Source: Candidatus Accumulibacter adjunctus (GTDB lineage Bacteria > Pseudomonadota > Gammaproteobacteria > Burkholderiales > Rhodocyclaceae). From it: a DNA stretch of 34,707 bases. Each line of letters starts with the position of its first letter. The stretch's first letter is position 1. Of the stretch, positions 1 to 6,933 are shown piece by piece. The stretch is from NCBI GenBank assembly GCA_000585015.1, contig JFAX01000007.1:26077-60783 (forward strand). Direction: 5' to 3'. The notes under the pieces are model-generated. The model saw nothing but the letters and a program-made list of their open reading frames with translations, was not told the origin of the DNA and made no database searches. The position numbers and the translations under genes were made by a program.

Positions 1-158
1 ACACCCTCTTCACGGACCCCACACCCGCCGAAGATCCAGCCCTCACTTGCCGCCAGCCCCCAGCAATCTGACCGCCTCAGCGGCGAAAGCGGGGGCTTCC
101 GGCAATCGGGGTGGATTCGGCAGGGTCATGCTTCAGGGCTGGGCTGAGGTACGTGTCC

Positions 159-187
159 TTGTATTTCCATCCACCAAGTGCTATATA
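159..187 (+). promoter_or_regulatory. sigma-70-like promoter of the activator gene
   Basis: A TTGTAT hexamer (159-164) and a TATATA hexamer (182-187) are separated by 17 bases, close to the sigma-70 consensus. They lie about 75 bases upstream of the ATG chosen for the sigma-54 activator at 263. The stretch is visibly AT-richer than its surroundings. The call rests on pattern only; no transcript start is known. Confidence 0.45.
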
Positions 188-199
188 AACCATATGGTT
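188..199. promoter_or_regulatory. 12-bp perfect palindrome, possible operator
   Basis: AACCATATGGTT is a perfect 12-bp palindrome directly after the putative -10 hexamer, so it would sit over the transcription start of the activator gene. That is a typical place for a repressor or autoregulator to bind. The binding protein is unknown. The 77-residue possible winged-helix protein at 1643 and the activator itself are candidates by inference. Confidence 0.3.
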
Positions 200-262
200 G
201 TTACGGACATTGTCTTGCTCCAGCGTGGTCGGCGCGCTGTCGGTAAATTTGTCGGGGGGAAC

Positions 263-1264
263 ATGGACATTCTGACTCAATTGAACCTGTTCGGACGTTC
301 CCCGGCCTTCCTCAAGGTGCTCGATCTGATCCGGCGCTTCGCTGGATGCGACGCGTCGGTCCTGCTGCAAGGCGAGACGGGCACCGGCAAGGAGATCGCG
401 GCACGCGCCATCCACCACCTGAGTCCTCGCCGCGACTTGCCGTTCGTTCCGGTGAACTGCGGCGCCCTCCCCGATACCTTGCTCGAGAACGAATTGTTTG
501 GGCACGAGCGGGGAGCCTTTACCGATGCTCGCGAAGCGCGCCGGGGATTGGTTGCTGCCGCAGCCGGTGGGACCCTGTTCCTCGACGAGGTCGAGGCGAT
601 GAGTCCACGCGCCCAGGTCGTGCTGTTGCGTTTCCTGCAGGATCACACGTATCGGCCGATAGGCGGCCAACAGTGCACGACCGCCCCACTTCGCGTGATA
701 GCCGCCAGCAACGCGGACCTCAGGCAAATGGCCAGCAACGAGCGTTTTCGCCTCGATCTGCTCTACCGGCTGGGCGTCCTGACGGTCGTCATGCCGCCCC
801 TGCGTGAGCGCGAAGGCGATGTGGAACTGCTCGCCGAGGCATTGCTGGCAAGACTCAGCGTGCAGTATGGGCGCCAGTTCGCTCGGCTGCATCCGGAGAG
901 CCTGCGCTGGATGCAGCGATATGATTGGCCCGGCAACGTCCGTGAACTGGAGAACGTGCTGCTGCGCGAATTGCTGCTCACCGATGCTTCGGAATTGCGC
1001 ATCGCCTCCCCAACGCCACCACCGAAAGCGGTCGATCAGTCAATAGCCGGCGAGGATAGCCGCGTCGGGTTCAGCCAGGCCAAGGCCGAGGCGATTCTAC
1101 GCTTCGAGCGCACCTATCTGGATGCTCTTCTGGCCCACGCGCACGGCAACATGTCCCTCGCTGCGCGCATTTCCAGCCAGGATCGCGGCGCCCTCAACCG
1201 GCTCGTCAAGAAGCACGGCATCAAGCCGGATAGCTACCGCCGACAATCCCTCCCCACCGCCTAG
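263..1264 (+). CDS. sigma-54-dependent transcriptional activator (AAA+ enhancer-binding protein)
   Basis: This 333-residue protein has the sigma-54 activator AAA+ domain: Walker A GETGTGKE (residues 37-44), the sigma-54 contact loop as GAFTDA (84-89) instead of the usual GAFTGA, and Walker B LFLDE (105-109). A Fis-type helix-turn-helix follows near residues 285-325. No receiver, GAF or other sensory domain precedes the AAA+ core, which begins almost at the N-terminus, as in PspF-type activators. The start at 263 follows a purine-rich GGGGGGA. The frame stays open upstream to 47, but that extension looks non-coding and overlaps the promoter. A consensus sigma-54 promoter faces the structural operon downstream, so this is probably its dedicated activator (inference). 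Without a sensory domain its activity is probably set by expression level or a partner protein. Confidence 0.92.
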   Translation: MDILTQLNLFGRSPAFLKVLDLIRRFAGCDASVLLQGETGTGKEIAARAIHHLSPRRDLPFVPVNCGALPDTLLENELFGHERGAFTDAREARRGLVAAAAGGTLFLDEVEAMSPRAQVVLLRFLQDHTYRPIGGQQCTTAPLRVIAASNADLRQMASNERFRLDLLYRLGVLTVVMPPLREREGDVELLAEALLARLSVQYGRQFARLHPESLRWMQRYDWPGNVRELENVLLRELLLTDASELRIASPTPPPKAVDQSIAGEDSRVGFSQAKAEAILRFERTYLDALLAHAHGNMSLAARISSQDRGALNRLVKKHGIKPDSYRRQSLPTA

Positions 1265-1274
1265 CAGTTCCGCA

Positions 1275-1305
1275 AGGCAGGCACTGCTGCGCCTGGCCTG
1301 CTTTT
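1275..1305 (+). terminator. Rho-independent terminator after the activator gene
   Basis: AGGCAGGC (1275-1282) and GCCTGGCCT (1291-1299) can pair with one bulged base around an 8-base loop, followed by GCTTTT. It lies 11 bases after the activator stop codon. It would separate the activator transcript from the sigma-54-driven operon. The T-tract is short, so strength is uncertain. Confidence 0.5.
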
Positions 1306-1333
1306 GAGGCTCGGCGCCTGTTCTCGTGCCTCG

Positions 1334-1453
1334 CTGGTGCTGACCAGTCCCACCTGAGGCAATTCCGTCTCACCCTGCCGCCGTGCCATCCGCTCAAGGA
1401 CTTGCGGCCCCACCAAGCACAAGACAGTGGGACCGCTGTGCCGCAGGGTCTTG
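1334..1453. promoter_or_regulatory. inverted repeats in the non-coding stretch, candidate enhancer sites
   Basis: The gap 1265-1642 has no convincing gene. It holds a perfect inverted repeat CTGGT-N4-ACCAG (1334-1347) running into GTCCCAC (1347-1353). The reverse complement GTGGGAC recurs at 1427-1433 inside the imperfect palindrome ACAGTGGGACCGCTGT (1424-1439). CAAGAC (1420-1425) and GTCTTG (1448-1453) flank it. These lie roughly 85-200 bases upstream of the predicted sigma-54 start, the usual range for upstream activator sites. That the neighbouring activator binds them is inference. Confidence 0.35.
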
Positions 1454-1509
1454 TCAGGCCGGACTTTCCGGCTCCTGCAAAATCAGGTACTTGACGTCCT
1501 GCTGCCGGA

Positions 1510-1524
1510 TGGCACGACTATTGC
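1510..1524 (+). promoter_or_regulatory. sigma-54 (RpoN) -24/-12 promoter of the injection-system operon
   Basis: TGGCACGACTATTGC matches the sigma-54 consensus TGGCAC-N5-TTGC with correct spacing. Transcription would start near 1536, giving a leader of about 107 bases before the first ATG at 1643. The site points into the structural operon and lies between the sigma-54 activator gene and the first structural gene, which strengthens the call beyond a chance motif match. Confidence 0.75.
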
Positions 1525-1642
1525 CTCCTATTTTGCCGTAGGCAGGTAACGGGGTCGCCAGAAGCTGGCAAGAGCCGAAGCGAAACACGCCAAGTCGCAA
1601 CAGCCGGCGGCAGGCATCGGCTGGGAAGACACGGGAGGCCGC

Positions 1643-1876
1643 ATGTACGGGAACGATCCGGAGGTCATTGCGCTCGCAGCCGAGATCGAGTGCTATCTCA
1701 AGGAGCACCCGGAAGCGGCGGACACCACGGAGCACATTGCCAGATGGTGGATTCTCAGGCAGCGGATCGAGATGGGGCTCGCTCTCACCCAGAAGGCTCT
1801 CGACCACCTCGAGGCGAAGGGAGTCGTCGAGCGCACCCAGCAGGGTCTTTACGGGCTTGCCCAGAGGCGTGGGTGA
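1643..1876 (+). CDS. small protein, possible winged helix-turn-helix, first gene of the operon
   Basis: This 77-residue protein has good coding character and a GGGAGG ribosome-binding site 4 bases before its ATG. Residues 5-35 look like an alpha-helical segment (IALAAEIECYLKEHPEAADT), followed by WWILRQRIEMG. The segment around residues 45-70 (ALDHLEAKGVVERTQQGLYG) resembles the recognition-helix and wing part of winged-helix proteins. A small DNA-binding regulator is the simplest guess, but no specific family was recognised. It could equally be a small adaptor of the particle. As the first gene after the sigma-54 promoter it is well placed for feedback control. Confidence 0.65.
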   Translation: MYGNDPEVIALAAEIECYLKEHPEAADTTEHIARWWILRQRIEMGLALTQKALDHLEAKGVVERTQQGLYGLAQRRG

Positions 1877-1922
1877 TGAGTTGCGATTTTCGACCGCACC
1901 GCTTTACCGGGAGCTGAACTCC

Positions 1923-2513
1923 ATGGCCAGTGATCGAGCGATCGCGACCGTCGGCAGGGCCATCGTCGGGCTGATGAAGGACCACTGCCGGGCCGATCTG
2001 GCGAGGGGCGCCGACTTCGAACTCTACGGTCCGCAGAACTTCGACAACCCGATGGGCTACGGTGTCTCGCTGATGCTCTATCGAATCGCGATCAACGCCA
2101 GCCCGCGTAACCGCCCGCCGCGCATGACGGCAACGGGAAACAAGATGCGGCCGTCGCTGCCGCTTGACCTCCACTATCTGCTGACAGTCTGGGCGTCGGC
2201 AGTCGATACGCAGCATCTCATGCTCGGCTGGGCGATGCGATTCCTGGAGGACCGGGGCGTGCTGCCCGCAGGCGTCCTCAATGCCTACGATGCCGAGCCC
2301 GATACCTTCGGCGCCGGGGAAGGGGTCGAACTGATTTGCGATCCGCTCGGACTGCAGGACTACCTGCAGATCTGGGACAAGCTGAAGACCCGGATGCCGC
2401 TCTCGGTGAGCTATGTCGCGCGGATGGTGCTGCTTGATTCCAAGTTGCCGATGAGCGCCCCCGCGCCGGTGCGAACCCGAGACTCCTCGGCCGGCGAAGG
2501 GGTGGTGCCGTGA
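1923..2513 (+). CDS. DUF4255 family protein (Pvc16/Afp16-like tail terminator/cap)
   Basis: This 196-residue protein looks like the DUF4255 (Pvc16 N-terminal) family: an N-terminal helix (ASDRAIATVGRAIVGLMK), then beta-rich segments with LSLMLYRI-like, LPLDLHYLLTVWA and HLMLGWAMRFLED motifs. In Afp/PVC particles this protein caps the distal end of tube and sheath and ends polymerisation. The frame is open upstream to 1668, but the ATG at 1923 has GGAG 9 bases upstream and gives the normal family N-terminus. It lies 46 bases after the small gene and overlaps the next gene by GTGA. Confidence 0.85.
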   Translation: MASDRAIATVGRAIVGLMKDHCRADLARGADFELYGPQNFDNPMGYGVSLMLYRIAINASPRNRPPRMTATGNKMRPSLPLDLHYLLTVWASAVDTQHLMLGWAMRFLEDRGVLPAGVLNAYDAEPDTFGAGEGVELICDPLGLQDYLQIWDKLKTRMPLSVSYVARMVLLDSKLPMSAPAPVRTRDSSAGEGVVP

Positions 2514-3415
2514 ACACACTCGCAGGCACCTCCGACCGAATCACCCGCGTGGCACTGTTCGGTGCCCGCTTTCTCGACACTGCGACCGGCGCGCCGGTCG
2601 CGGAGGGCCTGAGGGTTAGCCTTTTCCCGACCGGCCGGCCCGAGGCGCGTGCGGACGCGTTCGTCACGCGCGGCGGCATGTTCGCCCGGGAACGGATTCC
2701 CGGATTTGGCACCCTCGACTTCGGTAACGGGGTCGAGATCGTTCCCGATCTCGGTGCGGGCGACAAAACCTACTGGGAAAAGGCGGCCGCCGCCGATCGG
2801 CCCTATGTGGTCGAGGTCCGCGACCGACTCAACCGCTTCCTGCCAGTGTCGTTCCGGACAACGATTCCGACGCCGGGGCCGTTCGGGACTGGCGGCCCCG
2901 GCTCGGGCCTGCCCGAAGCCCGGAAGCTGTTTTCCGCCCCGGCGCGGCTTGCACCGCCATCGACGGCGGTGCTGCGCGCCGAGCTTCGCGAGCCCAAGTC
3001 TGCCGACTATCCGGACGGACGGCCACTCAAGCACGCGCTGTTCATCGTCGAGTGCGGCGGCAAGCCAGCGGGAACCGGGATCGCGGACGGCGATGGGAGA
3101 GCCGCCGTGATGTTTTCCTACCCCGAGCCACCGCCCACCTCCCGAGGTGCGGCAAGGAACAAGTTCTGCTGGCCGATCAGCGTGAAGGTGTACCACGCCC
3201 GATTGGCAGCACCAGCCGCCGACCGGCCCAGCAAACTGCCGGACATCGAGGACCTGCTCGCCCAGGAAAAGGACTCACTTCGGCTCAAGGTCTTCAAATC
3301 GCTGGCCCCGGACCCGGTCGAGGAACTGGACGTCCTGAAGCTCGAACTGGGGCAGGAACTGGTTCTCCGGACTTCGGGCTGGTCCTGTCTGTTCGCATCA
3401 TCATCATCCGCATGA
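2510..3415 (+). CDS. eCIS-associated hypothetical protein, beta-rich
   Basis: This 301-residue protein starts at GTG, overlapping the preceding stop by four bases (GTGA), so it is probably translationally coupled to the cap gene. The N-terminal half has a beta-sandwich look (TRVALFGARFLDTATGAPVA, then LRVSLFPTG). Residues near 175-215 (ALFIVECGGKPAGTGIADGD) resemble carboxypeptidase-regulatory-like or transthyretin-like folds. A charged helical segment near residues 240-285 precedes a Ser-rich end encoded by a run of TCA codons. The function is not recognised. Its place between cap and sheath suggests a structural or assembly role. Confidence 0.7.
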   Translation: MNTLAGTSDRITRVALFGARFLDTATGAPVAEGLRVSLFPTGRPEARADAFVTRGGMFARERIPGFGTLDFGNGVEIVPDLGAGDKTYWEKAAAADRPYVVEVRDRLNRFLPVSFRTTIPTPGPFGTGGPGSGLPEARKLFSAPARLAPPSTAVLRAELREPKSADYPDGRPLKHALFIVECGGKPAGTGIADGDGRAAVMFSYPEPPPTSRGAARNKFCWPISVKVYHARLAAPAADRPSKLPDIEDLLAQEKDSLRLKVFKSLAPDPVEELDVLKLELGQELVLRTSGWSCLFASSSSA

Positions 3416-3446
3416 CCGCCCGGTCTGCTCATCGAGGAGAGACAAC

Positions 3447-6400
3447 ATGCCCGAATACCTCGCCCCAGGCGTATACGTAGAGGAAACCTCCTACCGCGCC
3501 AAGTCGATCGAGGGCGTCAGCACCACCACCACCGGGTTCGTCGGACCCACTCGCTACGGGCCGATCGACATGGAGCCCGAGATCGTCACCAGCCTCGGAG
3601 ACTTCGAGCGCGTTTATGGCGACGGGCAGCCGCTCGAGTTCGCCGGCGGGCGTATGCACAACTATCTGTGGCACGCCGTGCGTGCCTTCTTCGAGGAGGG
3701 CGGCCGGCGACTATATGTCGCACGCACGTTCCTGCCGCTGCGCGACGCAGGCGCCTCCAGCGTCCCCCCACTCGCTGCCGATGGCAGGTCTTTCGTCAAG
3801 CTGCCTTCAGAGGAGACGCCTGAAGACGACGCCGTGTTCGTCAAGGCACGCTTCCCCGGTGCGGCCGGCGACCAACGCGTCAGTTTCCGGCTGGGCTTTG
3901 GCGGCAACGTCCTTGCCCGACGCAACGACGAGAAGAGCGACGGCCCGGGCAAAGGCACGGTACGAGGCCTCACAGAATTCGATCTGGTCGGTATCTTCGG
4001 GCCCAGTTTTCGGCCTAGCCAAGCGCCGTTACCGCCCTCGATTGAGGTACTGCGCGATGCCCTGCGCGCTTTGGCGGCCACCGACTCGGCCAGAGCCAAG
4101 ATGCTGGCCTCGAGCAATGTGGAATCGGCCGCTGGAATTGCCGCGCGCGATGCGGCTGCGGCTGCCGCAAGTGCGCGCACTCTCAACGAGTTGGAGGATG
4201 TCGTCAGCGCGCGCGAGGCGGCGCTGCTGCAAGCGCAGCGGGCGCTCGAGTCAGATAATGCGGAGGCTATCGCCGCGACGTCCGCGAAAGAGCTGGCTGT
4301 CGCCGCCAAGAAGGTGGCAGACAACGCGAAGAAGGCCGCGGAGGACGCCGCGACCGCCCAAGGAGCAGCCACCGGGGATGCTGCAAAAAAGGCCACGAAA
4401 AGCGCTGACGCGGCAGGGGCGACGGAGAAGGCCTTGCCAGCGGCGCTCAAGGACGGGGCCTTGCCGGAGGAGATCAAACTCGCTACCGATGCCGCCGACT
4501 CTGGCAAGACTCTCGCCGATGCCGCCAAAGAGGCTGCGGACGTCGTGGTCGAGACGCTTCCGGTCGACGCCACACAGCCGGAAAAGGACGCGGCCAATAC
4601 GGCCGCTGCCAAGGCCGACGAGAGTGCAAGAGCGGCAAAGGCCACTGTGGATACTCTCGCAACAGCGTTGAAACCAGCTGCTACCCCGGAGCAAAAGACC
4701 GCCGCCACCAAAGCCGCCAAAGAAGGTAAGGAAATCGCCGACGCCGCCAAAGTTCTTGCGGACAACGTGGTCACTCTGCTTGCAAGCGGCACGCTGCTCG
4801 CCAAGGTGAATGACGCCGCCGCGGCCGCGACCAAGGCGAACGAGCTTTTCGAAGCAGCCAAGAAGCGAGGCGAAGCAGCGACAAAGGCGATCCAAGACGG
4901 CGAGGACGCCGTGGCCGCGATCACGAAGGACCCAGACGGGCTGCTCGCCGAGGCCAGGCAAGCGCGCGACGCGGCCAAGACCCAGGCCGACATTGCGCGG
5001 GACACGGCAGCGACCTCATCGCAGCACGCGCTGGCGGTCACCAAAGCGCTCGAAGAGCTGACGGGCATTGCGGCAGGCACAGCCGTCGGCCGCCTGTACC
5101 TCGCCCGCTACAACGAACTGGCAAAGCGCTGGGAATTTCATGACAGCAGCGGCGTCGCAGCCTTTGGGGAGCATCAACTCGACCCCGACCCGAAGACCGG
5201 CCACAAGGTCTGCGTGGCAACGGTGACGGTAACGGTCGTCGCGGCAGGCCACCCCGCCAGCCAGTGGGCCGGCTTGCCGCTGGACCCGCGGCACAACCAG
5301 GCCGGCGAGCCCGACCACCTGCTGGCGCGGCTCGGCGAGAAACCGGGAACGCTTGCTGCGGCGCGTTCGCTGCCGGTTACGATCACCCTCGGAAAGAACC
5401 TGCTTGATGCCGCCGGCCAACCGCGGGCGGACGGTATCGCGCTCGCCCGACTGCTGTTCGACGAGATTCCCGACATCAAGAACAACGACAACATCCCGCG
5501 GGAACCATTCGAGACCCGCCTCAACGAGCTCAAGGGCGGCAATGACGGTCAGCGACCCGAAGGTGCCGAATACGAAGGCAAAGGCGACGAAACGGCCATC
5601 GGCAAGACTGGACTCAAGCTTCTCGAGGACCTCGAAGATATTTCCATCGTCGCGGCACCCGGTATCACCTTCGGCATGGAGCACGAGAATTGGCGGCCCG
5701 TGGCGCAGACGATCAACGGCCAGCTGCTCGGCCACTGCGAGCGCATGCGCTACCGCGTCGCGATACTCGACAGCGGCGATGGCCAATCGATCGGCGACGT
5801 ACGCTCGATGCGCGCCAAGATCGACTCCGCCCGCGGCCATGCTGCCCTCTACTACCCGTGGGTACGGGTCCTGGATCCGATCACCCGACAGGAAATCAAC
5901 CTCCCGCCGTCGGGCTTCGTGGCGGGCATCTACGCCCGCAACGATGTCGATCGGGCGGTGTACAAGGCGCCGGCCAACGAGGTGGTGCGCAGCGCGATCG
6001 GCTTCGAATTCCTCCTCAACAAGGCGCAGCAGGAGGTCTTGAATCCGGAAGGCGTCAACTGCCTGCGCTTCTTCGAAGGCCGCGGCTTCAGGCTGTGGGG
6101 CGCGCGCACCGTCAGCTCGGACCCGGAATGGAAGTATGTGAATGTCCGGCGCTACTTCGGCTACCTCGAACGTTCGATTGACAAGGGCACCCAGTGGGCC
6201 GTGTTCGAGCCCAACGGCGAGGCGCTGTGGGCAAACGTCCGACGGACCATCGAAGACTTTCTGCTCAACGAGTGGCAGAGCGGCGCGCTGCTCGGAGACA
6301 AGCCCGAGAAAGCCTATTTCGTCCGCTGCGACCGCTCGACGATGAGCCAGAACGACCTCGACAACGGACGCCTGATCTGCCTGATCGGCGTCGCACCACT

Positions 6401-6461
6401 CAAGCCGGCGGAGTTCGTCATTTTCCGCATCGGCCAGTGGACCGCGGACCGCAAGATTTAA
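3447..6461 (+). CDS. contractile tail sheath protein with a large Ala-rich insertion
   Basis: The N-terminus (PEYLAPGVYVEETSYRAKSI) and the C-terminal third (FFEGRGFRLWGARTVSS, YVNVRRYFGYLERSID, VFEPNGEALWANVRRTI) are classic phage-tail/eCIS sheath signatures (Pvc2-4/Afp2-4, T4 gp18 superfamily). The sheath contracts around the tube to drive injection. At 1004 residues it is far longer than ordinary eCIS sheaths. The excess is an Ala/Lys/Glu/Asp-rich, probably helical segment at about residues 198-545, after which sheath-like sequence resumes (GRLYLARYNELAKRWEFHD). The frame runs through without a stop. A GAGGAGAGA ribosome-binding site precedes the ATG. The matching tube gene follows 18 bases later. 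Confidence 0.95.
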   Translation: MPEYLAPGVYVEETSYRAKSIEGVSTTTTGFVGPTRYGPIDMEPEIVTSLGDFERVYGDGQPLEFAGGRMHNYLWHAVRAFFEEGGRRLYVARTFLPLRDAGASSVPPLAADGRSFVKLPSEETPEDDAVFVKARFPGAAGDQRVSFRLGFGGNVLARRNDEKSDGPGKGTVRGLTEFDLVGIFGPSFRPSQAPLPPSIEVLRDALRALAATDSARAKMLASSNVESAAGIAARDAAAAAASARTLNELEDVVSAREAALLQAQRALESDNAEAIAATSAKELAVAAKKVADNAKKAAEDAATAQGAATGDAAKKATKSADAAGATEKALPAALKDGALPEEIKLATDAADSGKTLADAAKEAADVVVETLPVDATQPEKDAANTAAAKADESARAAKATVDTLATALKPAATPEQKTAATKAAKEGKEIADAAKVLADNVVTLLASGTLLAKVNDAAAAATKANELFEAAKKRGEAATKAIQDGEDAVAAITKDPDGLLAEARQARDAAKTQADIARDTAATSSQHALAVTKALEELTGIAAGTAVGRLYLARYNELAKRWEFHDSSGVAAFGEHQLDPDPKTGHKVCVATVTVTVVAAGHPASQWAGLPLDPRHNQAGEPDHLLARLGEKPGTLAAARSLPVTITLGKNLLDAAGQPRADGIALARLLFDEIPDIKNNDNIPREPFETRLNELKGGNDGQRPEGAEYEGKGDETAIGKTGLKLLEDLEDISIVAAPGITFGMEHENWRPVAQTINGQLLGHCERMRYRVAILDSGDGQSIGDVRSMRAKIDSARGHAALYYPWVRVLDPITRQEINLPPSGFVAGIYARNDVDRAVYKAPANEVVRSAIGFEFLLNKAQQEVLNPEGVNCLRFFEGRGFRLWGARTVSSDPEWKYVNVRRYFGYLERSIDKGTQWAVFEPNGEALWANVRRTIEDFLLNEWQSGALLGDKPEKAYFVRCDRSTMSQNDLDNGRLICLIGVAPLKPAEFVIFRIGQWTADRKI
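4443..4784 (+). repeat. diverged ~74-residue internal repeat in the sheath insertion
   Basis: Residues 333-372 and 407-446 of the sheath align without gaps at about 22 of 40 identities (ALKDGALPEE / ALKPAATPEQ; GKTLADAAKE / GKEIADAAKV). The offset is 74 residues (222 bases). Weaker traces of the same helical pattern occur before and after. The codons have diverged, so this is an old duplication in a coiled or helical segment, not a recent DNA repeat. Confidence 0.7.
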
Positions 6462-6479
6462 CGAACAGAGGAGAGCGAA

Positions 6480-6932
6480 ATGGCTGTTCTACGAGAGCGC
6501 CCCTATGTGCAGTTCAACTTCCTCGTCGACCTGGGCAACGGCAATGCGGAGGCACCGCAAGCCGGTTTCCAGGAAGTGAGCGGCATCGGCATGGAAGTCA
6601 CCCTTGCGGAGTATCGCAACGGCAACTCCAAAGAAAACAGCGTCATGAAGATCAACGGGATGAACAAATCCACCGACGTGACGCTGAAGCGCGGGGTGAT
6701 CGGCTCGCTCGATCTCTATCAGTGGTTGCACCAGATTCGCAATGGCGACCAGAGCGCGCTGCGCACCGTCACCGTCCAGTTGCAGAACGAGGAGCACACC
6801 GCCGTCGTGGTCACCTGGAAGCTGCTGCGCGCCCGAATCATCAAGCACACCAGTGGCCCAATGAACGCCAAGGGAACCGACGTGGCGATGGAAGAGCTGG
6901 TGCTCGCCTACGAGCGGCTGGAGATGGAGTGA
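6480..6932 (+). CDS. tail tube protein 1 (gp19/Hcp-like, Pvc1/Afp1-like)
   Basis: This 150-residue protein has the standard eCIS inner-tube pattern: Y/F-rich N-terminal strand (RPYVQFNFLVDLG), FQEVSGIGMEV, a central MKINGMNKSTDVTLKRGVIG with the TLKRG motif, and a final MEELVLAYERLEM strand. Such proteins stack as hexameric rings to form the rigid inner tube that carries cargo. It is encoded 18 bases after the first sheath and just before the second. GAGGAGAG precedes the ATG at normal spacing. Confidence 0.95.
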   Translation: MAVLRERPYVQFNFLVDLGNGNAEAPQAGFQEVSGIGMEVTLAEYRNGNSKENSVMKINGMNKSTDVTLKRGVIGSLDLYQWLHQIRNGDQSALRTVTVQLQNEEHTAVVVTWKLLRARIIKHTSGPMNAKGTDVAMEELVLAYERLEME

Positions 6933-6933
6933 C

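Noticed and set aside
77-892. Minus-strand 271-codon ORF opposite the activator gene
   Set aside because: It lies antisense to a clear AAA+ gene, its protein has no recognisable motif, and it is a product of high-GC codon bias.
1454-1807. Minus-strand 117-codon ORF covering the sigma-54 promoter and the small first gene
   Set aside because: The plus-strand gene at 1643 has a good ribosome-binding site and fits the operon; the minus-strand protein shows no family features.
3398-3412. TCA trinucleotide run at the end of the gene at 2510, considered as sign of a frameshifted C-terminus
   Set aside because: No alternative frame gives a recognisable continuation, and the stop is followed by a normal spacer and ribosome-binding site for the sheath gene.
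3662-5080. Long minus-strand Ala/Ser-rich ORF opposite the sheath insertion
   Set aside because: Long antisense frames are expected opposite Ala-rich GC-biased coding sequence. The plus-strand sheath frame is continuous and conserved at both ends.
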